Source of the DNA: Caldifarciminota bacterium RBG_13_43_14
GTDB lineage: Bacteria > Hydrothermota > Tepidihabitantia > SM23-42
Reading direction: 5' to 3'
Assembly (NCBI GenBank): GCA_001771735.1
Contig: MEUM01000068.1
Span: forward strand, 538-10,513
DNA length: 9,976 nucleotides
The notes under the pieces are model-generated. The model searched no databases and had not been told where the DNA came from. It was given only the letters and a program-made list of their open reading frames with translations. Position numbers and translations under genes: made by a program. Of the stretch, positions 6,701-9,976 are shown one piece after another. The first letter of the stretch is position 1. Every line of letters begins with the position of its first letter.

Positions 6701-6791
6701 GTTTGATTTACCCCGTTAAATGATAAAGCATTGACGAGAAGATAACAAAGCCAGCAAATTATGATACAATATTTAACGGGGTTTATCAAAC
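6701..6791. repeat. Inverted-repeat element B (21-bp arms, 49-bp interior)
   Basis: Left arm 6701-6721 (core TTTGATTTACCCCGTTAAAT) and right arm 6771-6791 (core ATTTAACGGGGTTTATCAAA). The arms are complementary except at two adjacent bases (TT facing TT), the same place as the mismatch in element A. The interior again has TTATGAT (6759-6765) just before the right arm. The arms share the motif GATwwAyCCCGTTA with element A, so four copies stand in alternating orientation over 214 bp, ending 65 bases before the promoter of the composite regulator gene. Confidence 0.8.
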
Positions 6792-6856
6792 ATAGTGAAT
6801 ATTGAATATTATATTAAATTAGACAGAAAGATGTGTCCAAGTTTCTGAATATTGTG

Positions 6857-6873
6857 TTGACAAAACATGTCAA
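6857..6873. promoter_or_regulatory. Dyad covering the -35 box, likely repressor operator
   Basis: TTGACA-AAACA-TGTCAA is a perfect 6+6 inverted repeat with a 5-base centre. It includes the whole -35 box, so a dimer bound here would block RNA polymerase. Autoregulation by the gene's own product is a reasonable guess because the protein carries two kinds of DNA-binding domain. Confidence 0.55.
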
Positions 6874-6885
6874 TTATGGTATTAT
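6857..6885 (+). promoter_or_regulatory. Sigma70-type promoter of the HTH-TPR-BTAD regulator gene
   Basis: A perfect TTGACA (6857-6862), a 17-base spacer and TATTAT (6880-6885). Transcription should start near 6892, only about 13 bases before the ATG at 6905. The transcript would have a very short leader without a Shine-Dalgarno sequence. Confidence 0.75.
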
Positions 6886-6904
6886 TTTTCCTGAAATTGC
6901 AAAC

Positions 6905-9094
6905 ATGGGTCATAGCATAGAAAAAAGAATAAAGGCCGTAGAGGCATACAATAAGAACAGAAAGATACACGCTGTCGCCAGGAAATATTCAATTAATGCT
7001 GCTACCCTGTGGCGGTGGAACAAATGGTATCAATGCCTGGGTAAAAAAGATCTTGGCAGTGTCAATACACGCAAGGAATTAGAAATCGAAATAATGATGT
7101 TAAAAGAAAAAAAACCGGATCTTACGCTACAGCAAGCAAAGACCTTGCTCACCAGTAAAAAAATATCAATAAAGAGAATCTACAATATATGGAAAAAATA
7201 TGGTCTGATCGCACGATCGCCTGCGGCGCCTTTTGCCGCTTACGGCCCATTGACTGCCGAATCCACAAAAACCCTTGCTCAGGTAAAACTGATCCTGAAA
7301 GAAAACGGGAATGAAAAAAATTTGAGCATTGCCGGTAAATTGTTGAGCGAGCTACCATCGTTCCCGGACAATCATGAATCCATACTTACGCAAATACCTG
7401 ACAAATATTTATCCTGGCGCCGCCGCCTCGATAAGCTGGATGCCGAATTTGCGACTACCCCAAAACCGGTATTGCACAAAAAAATAAAAAAGATCCGTCA
7501 CCATCTTCAAAAACAAGGGTTGCATTATTCGGCTTTATTAGCCGGTGTATTTGAAATATTGATAATGCACTGGATGAGAATGCCGAAAGACGAAATAAAA
7601 TTAAATCTTGAATTGCAGAAACAAAAAGGGAAATTACGCGAGCCGGTATTAAATCTCGCCTTGAGCTTTCTTGCCGGCACCGCGTACACTGAAATGCTGG
7701 ATGTCAAAAATAGTTATCGATACGTGCGGCGACTGCAAAAGCTTCAGCGATCATTACCTTATGTCCAAACCTACACCTTGATCGGCGATCTTTTGACTTT
7801 CATCACCGATTATAAAAACGCGATCGTATTTTACAAGAAGGCATTTTCCTGCAAACATTCAAAGCCCATGAATATCAATTTGCGGTTGAAGATCAGTCTG
7901 GCTCTTGCCATTGCCGGAGATTATCGAACCGTAGAAGGATCATATTTAAAAAACATTGGGATCAAACCCGATAGTCACAACTACGACACATTTTCATTGA
8001 TCAAAGCTTTATGTGCATTTGGTCAAGGTAAGATCGACAAAGCAAGGAACTGGCTTCAGCAATGTCTGGAAAGGTCCAAGCGGGAGCAATTACGCAATTA
8101 TATTTATACGGCTAATTCGTGCCTGGCATCGATCAGTTGCGCTTTAGGTCGGCCAAAAGATGCGCGTAAGATCCTGAAGAAAGTCAGACACTTACAGCTG
8201 AAATATCGACTGCAAAGAGCGGTTAAAGTCATGGATATCGTTTTAGGTAGTATGCACATCAGTGAAAAGTATGATCAAATACCTACTCTCTGCATCCTTA
8301 AAAAGTTATCCCGGGCACAGCAAAGCCTTAAGTCGGCTGATTATTATTCGGCATTTCAATATGCCCGTAAAAAAGGACAGACCGGTTTCTTCCATCGCAT
8401 GATAGTGTTCTTTCCCGAATCAGTGCTTGCCTTACTAAAAAAAGGAAAACCAACTAATATTCCGAATTCAATTCTTCGTCTACCAATATTTAACAAAGCT
8501 GCGCCGGTTTTCCATATCAAATATCTTGGTAACACAGTTATTTATAGAAATCATAAATATATCCGGGTAAAGCTTAACCCCCAAGAAGAATCATTATTTA
8601 TACAGATCGCTCAGAGGGCAGGAGAACCTGGCAAGATAATTAATTTGAGGGAAATAATCGATAATTACTGGCAGAAAAGCAGGAATCCAGCCAATCGTCT
8701 TGCCCACGTATTGGTACAGCTCAGAAAAAAGCTGAATATCCCAAAACATACGCTTTGCACAGTGCGACACTCAAACGCAAGCAGAATTTGTAATATGGGT
8801 TTTTTTGTAACCACTGATTATAATGATTTTACCATTAACCTGATTCAAGCTAGAGCATTTGAGAATTTGAATGAATGGCCGAGCGCCAAGAACAAATACC
8901 GCGAAGCCTTCTGCATGATACGCGGTGCTCCGTTTAGGAATATATATGACAATTGGGCAGATAGTCAACGCCATATAATACTTAGCATGATCGAGCATCA
9001 AATGAGTTTATATATCAATTCAAGTCGATTGCACAAGAATGAGTCTGAAGCGATTTTTCTGCAAAAACGATTAGATTCAATTTTACACGGTTAA
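6905..9094 (+). CDS. Composite regulator: transposase-type HTH, TPR-like middle, winged helix plus BTAD
   Basis: 729 aa from the ATG at 6905 (a GTG at 6833 in frame would add 24 residues). Order, numbered from 6905: transposase-like helix-turn-helix (about 4-42, with VARKYSINAATLWRWNKWY as turn and recognition helix, as in IS630/IS3 N-termini); a second helical unit of the same origin (about 54-103, LTLQQAKTLLTSKKISIKRIYNIWKKYG reads like a second HTH); a long alpha-helical TPR-like region (about 120-480; DYKNAIVFYKKAF and GKIDKARNWLQQCLE are repeat-like); an OmpR-type winged helix (about 540-630, LNPQEESLF, INLREIIDNYW, NRLAHVLVQLRKKL); and a BTAD domain (about 636-728, YREAFCMIRGAPF). Winged helix plus BTAD is the SARP-family core. 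There it is normally N-terminal; here it is at the end, and the transposase HTH takes its place. No DDE catalytic domain exists. It is probably a cytosolic transcription factor; the effector is unknown. ATG 6905 is preferred because a strong promoter lies within 6857-6885. Confidence 0.8.
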   Translation: MGHSIEKRIKAVEAYNKNRKIHAVARKYSINAATLWRWNKWYQCLGKKDLGSVNTRKELEIEIMMLKEKKPDLTLQQAKTLLTSKKISIKRIYNIWKKYGLIARSPAAPFAAYGPLTAESTKTLAQVKLILKENGNEKNLSIAGKLLSELPSFPDNHESILTQIPDKYLSWRRRLDKLDAEFATTPKPVLHKKIKKIRHHLQKQGLHYSALLAGVFEILIMHWMRMPKDEIKLNLELQKQKGKLREPVLNLALSFLAGTAYTEMLDVKNSYRYVRRLQKLQRSLPYVQTYTLIGDLLTFITDYKNAIVFYKKAFSCKHSKPMNINLRLKISLALAIAGDYRTVEGSYLKNIGIKPDSHNYDTFSLIKALCAFGQGKIDKARNWLQQCLERSKREQLRNYIYTANSCLASISCALGRPKDARKILKKVRHLQLKYRLQRAVKVMDIVLGSMHISEKYDQIPTLCILKKLSRAQQSLKSADYYSAFQYARKKGQTGFFHRMIVFFPESVLALLKKGKPTNIPNSILRLPIFNKAAPVFHIKYLGNTVIYRNHKYIRVKLNPQEESLFIQIAQRAGEPGKIINLREIIDNYWQKSRNPANRLAHVLVQLRKKLNIPKHTLCTVRHSNASRICNMGFFVTTDYNDFTINLIQARAFENLNEWPSAKNKYREAFCMIRGAPFRNIYDNWADSQRHIILSMIEHQMSLYINSSRLHKNESEAIFLQKRLDSILHG

Positions 9095-9125
9095 CATGAG
9101 AGCGCCAAATTGGTTTTCACGGATC

Positions 9126-9521
9126 TCAGATAATATACTCAATCTCGGGACTGTCTCTCAGGGTCGCCGATACCGAGCAATATTTATCCCGGGATAATTC
9201 AAAAGCTCGCAAAAGATCTTTTTTCTTATATTCACCCTCACATTGAAATTTCATAATTATTTTATTATATTTTTTAGGGTGATTTTCCGAACGATTTCCT
9301 TCTAGTTCGGCGGTGAAATTGGTAATTTTTCCACCTTTTTTTCCGAGAATGGCCACAATATCCATACTCATACAGCCGGCAAGGGCAACAAGTACAAGAT
9401 CCATGGGCGCAAATCCTTGCTCAAAACCGCCAGTTGTAATATCAGTATCAACCACAATTTCGTGATCTTTGTTATCTTTTGCAATAAATTGAAGGCCTTT
9501 TTTCCATAAGAGTTTAATCAT
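9126..9521 (-). CDS. OsmC-family protein (thiol-dependent peroxide reductase type)
   Basis: 131 aa, the usual length. The two family cysteines are present: C50 in ALAGCMSMDI and C115 in DKYCSVSATL, on the paired helices where OsmC/Ohr enzymes reduce organic or inorganic peroxides in the cytosol. The N-terminal strands, the GFEQGFAPMDLVLVALAGC block and a YNKIIMKF strand fit the YhfA/OsmC-like branch more than Ohr. The start at 9521 has AAGGAAG 5 bases upstream, overlapping the end of the TlpA-like gene 9 bp away, so the two are co-transcribed. Its end lies 31 bp from the convergent regulator gene, with no terminator visible between them. Confidence 0.92.
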   Translation of the reverse strand: MIKLLWKKGLQFIAKDNKDHEIVVDTDITTGGFEQGFAPMDLVLVALAGCMSMDIVAILGKKGGKITNFTAELEGNRSENHPKKYNKIIMKFQCEGEYKKKDLLRAFELSRDKYCSVSATLRDSPEIEYII

Positions 9522-9530
9522 TTGACTTCC

Positions 9531-9976
9531 TTATTCAATTAATAGAGAATCGATTATTTTACCAAATAATCCTTCCATTTGTTCATAATATCCAACCTGG
9601 GTTTTAACAATACGTCCTTTTCTATCAATAATGACCATATGAGGAATTCCAGTTACGCCGTATTGTTTTGCAACATCATTTGAACCTAACAGTATTGGAT
9701 AGGGTATATTATGTTCCTTAATAAATGCTTTTAATATATCTTCGCTATCCGAAGTGCTAATGCCAAGCACAGTAAAACCACGTTCGTGATATTTATGATA
9801 AAGATCTATTAATACCGGGATACTGCGCTTACATGGCGGACACCAGGTTGCCCAGAAATCCACTAAAACAACATTGCCTTTTAAAGATGATAAGGTGATC
9901 TGCGTGCCATCAATGGTGCTGAGAGTAAAATCCTGCGCAGCATCTGTTTTATTAACTGATCCCTTAGTTCCACAAC
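9531..9976 (-). CDS. TlpA/ResA-like thioredoxin-fold lipoprotein, N-terminus cut by window edge
   Basis: The frame is open to the window edge and reads 147 codons, the first complete one being TGT at 9974. The visible start CGTKGSVNKTDAAQDFTL looks like the lipobox Cys and linker of a lipoprotein, so only the signal peptide seems missing. The thioredoxin-fold domain follows: DFTLSTIDGTQITLSSLKG, VVLVDFWATWCPPC with the redox CxxC motif (WCPPC), VLGISTSDSEDILKAF, and the cis-proline loop TGIPHMVIID. TlpA/ResA-type proteins are membrane-tethered, face the periplasm and reduce disulfides, for instance in cytochrome c maturation. The GTG at 9863 is internal and not the start. It is followed by the OsmC-family gene after 9 bp, forming a redox pair. 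Confidence 0.93.
   Translation of the reverse strand, partial: CGTKGSVNKTDAAQDFTLSTIDGTQITLSSLKGNVVLVDFWATWCPPCKRSIPVLIDLYHKYHERGFTVLGISTSDSEDILKAFIKEHNIPYPILLGSNDVAKQYGVTGIPHMVIIDRKGRIVKTQVGYYEQMEGLFGKIIDSLLIE

Noticed and set aside
6645..6791. Integron attC-like sites (GTTAAAT and ATTTAAC match GTTRRRY/RYYYAAC)
   Set aside because: Within element B the order is the reverse of attC. Taking the inner arms A2 and B1 as one site, the first half is TTCTAAC and fails the R position. No integrase or cassette array is present.
6833..6904. Longer GTG start of the composite regulator (24 extra residues)
   Set aside because: It has no properly spaced RBS, and the strong promoter and dyad at 6857-6885 lie inside it, which favours ATG 6905.
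6578..9094. An insertion sequence with the elements as ends and the gene as transposase
   Set aside because: The protein has HTHs but no DDE, HUH or other catalytic domain, no matching inverted repeat lies after 9094, and no target duplication is visible.

Overview
The window looks like a chromosomal stretch from an uncultivated, moderately AT-rich bacterium of the FCB/WOR-3 (Stahlbacteria-like) sort. This is an inference from gene style: large secreted S8 proteases with FlgD-like or type-A C-terminal sorting tails ending in '(A)PGVYF(I/V)...IVLVK', a TlpA-type lipoprotein, and recognisable sigma70-type promoters (TTGACA, 16-17 bp, TATTAT/TATAAT). No rRNA, tRNA, CRISPR array or intact transposable element is visible.

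Layout. On the minus strand from the left: the 5' two-thirds or more of a class I SAM methyltransferase (1-682, cut by the window edge) with its own promoter; a 511-aa S8-fold protein (840-2375) that has lost its catalytic serine and its oxyanion asparagine; a 35-codon relic (2388-2495) carrying only a start region and an S8 C-terminal tail, with a promoter in front; a small ArsR-like winged-helix regulator (2603-2931) whose N-terminus is broken by a one-base shift in an A-tract and whose start sits in a palindromic operator; a strong terminator (3040-3072); and a complete 951-aa multidomain S8 protease (3100-5955). Upstream of that protease (5956-6500) is the wreck of a tandem duplicate of it: a second copy of the promoter region, RBS and ATG joined directly to about 40 codons of the C-terminal region.

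From 6578 to 6791 lie two consecutive long inverted-repeat elements built from four copies of one motif, followed by a strong, dyad-overlapped sigma70 promoter and the only plus-strand gene (6905-9094). This gene encodes an unusual regulator: a transposase-type helix-turn-helix pair, a TPR-like helical middle, and a C-terminal OmpR-type winged helix plus BTAD domain. It converges on a minus-strand redox operon at the right edge: a TlpA/thioredoxin-like lipoprotein (9531-9976, cut) and an OsmC-family protein (9126-9521), 9 bp apart.

How it fits together. The left and centre form a family of expanding and decaying secreted S8 proteases: one active-looking member, one probable pseudoprotease, and two genes collapsed to start plus tail. 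The right centre is a self-contained regulatory cassette of inverted repeats, operator/promoter and a composite DNA-binding protein. It is the best candidate here for something not previously described. The TlpA-OsmC pair is ordinary thiol and peroxide housekeeping.
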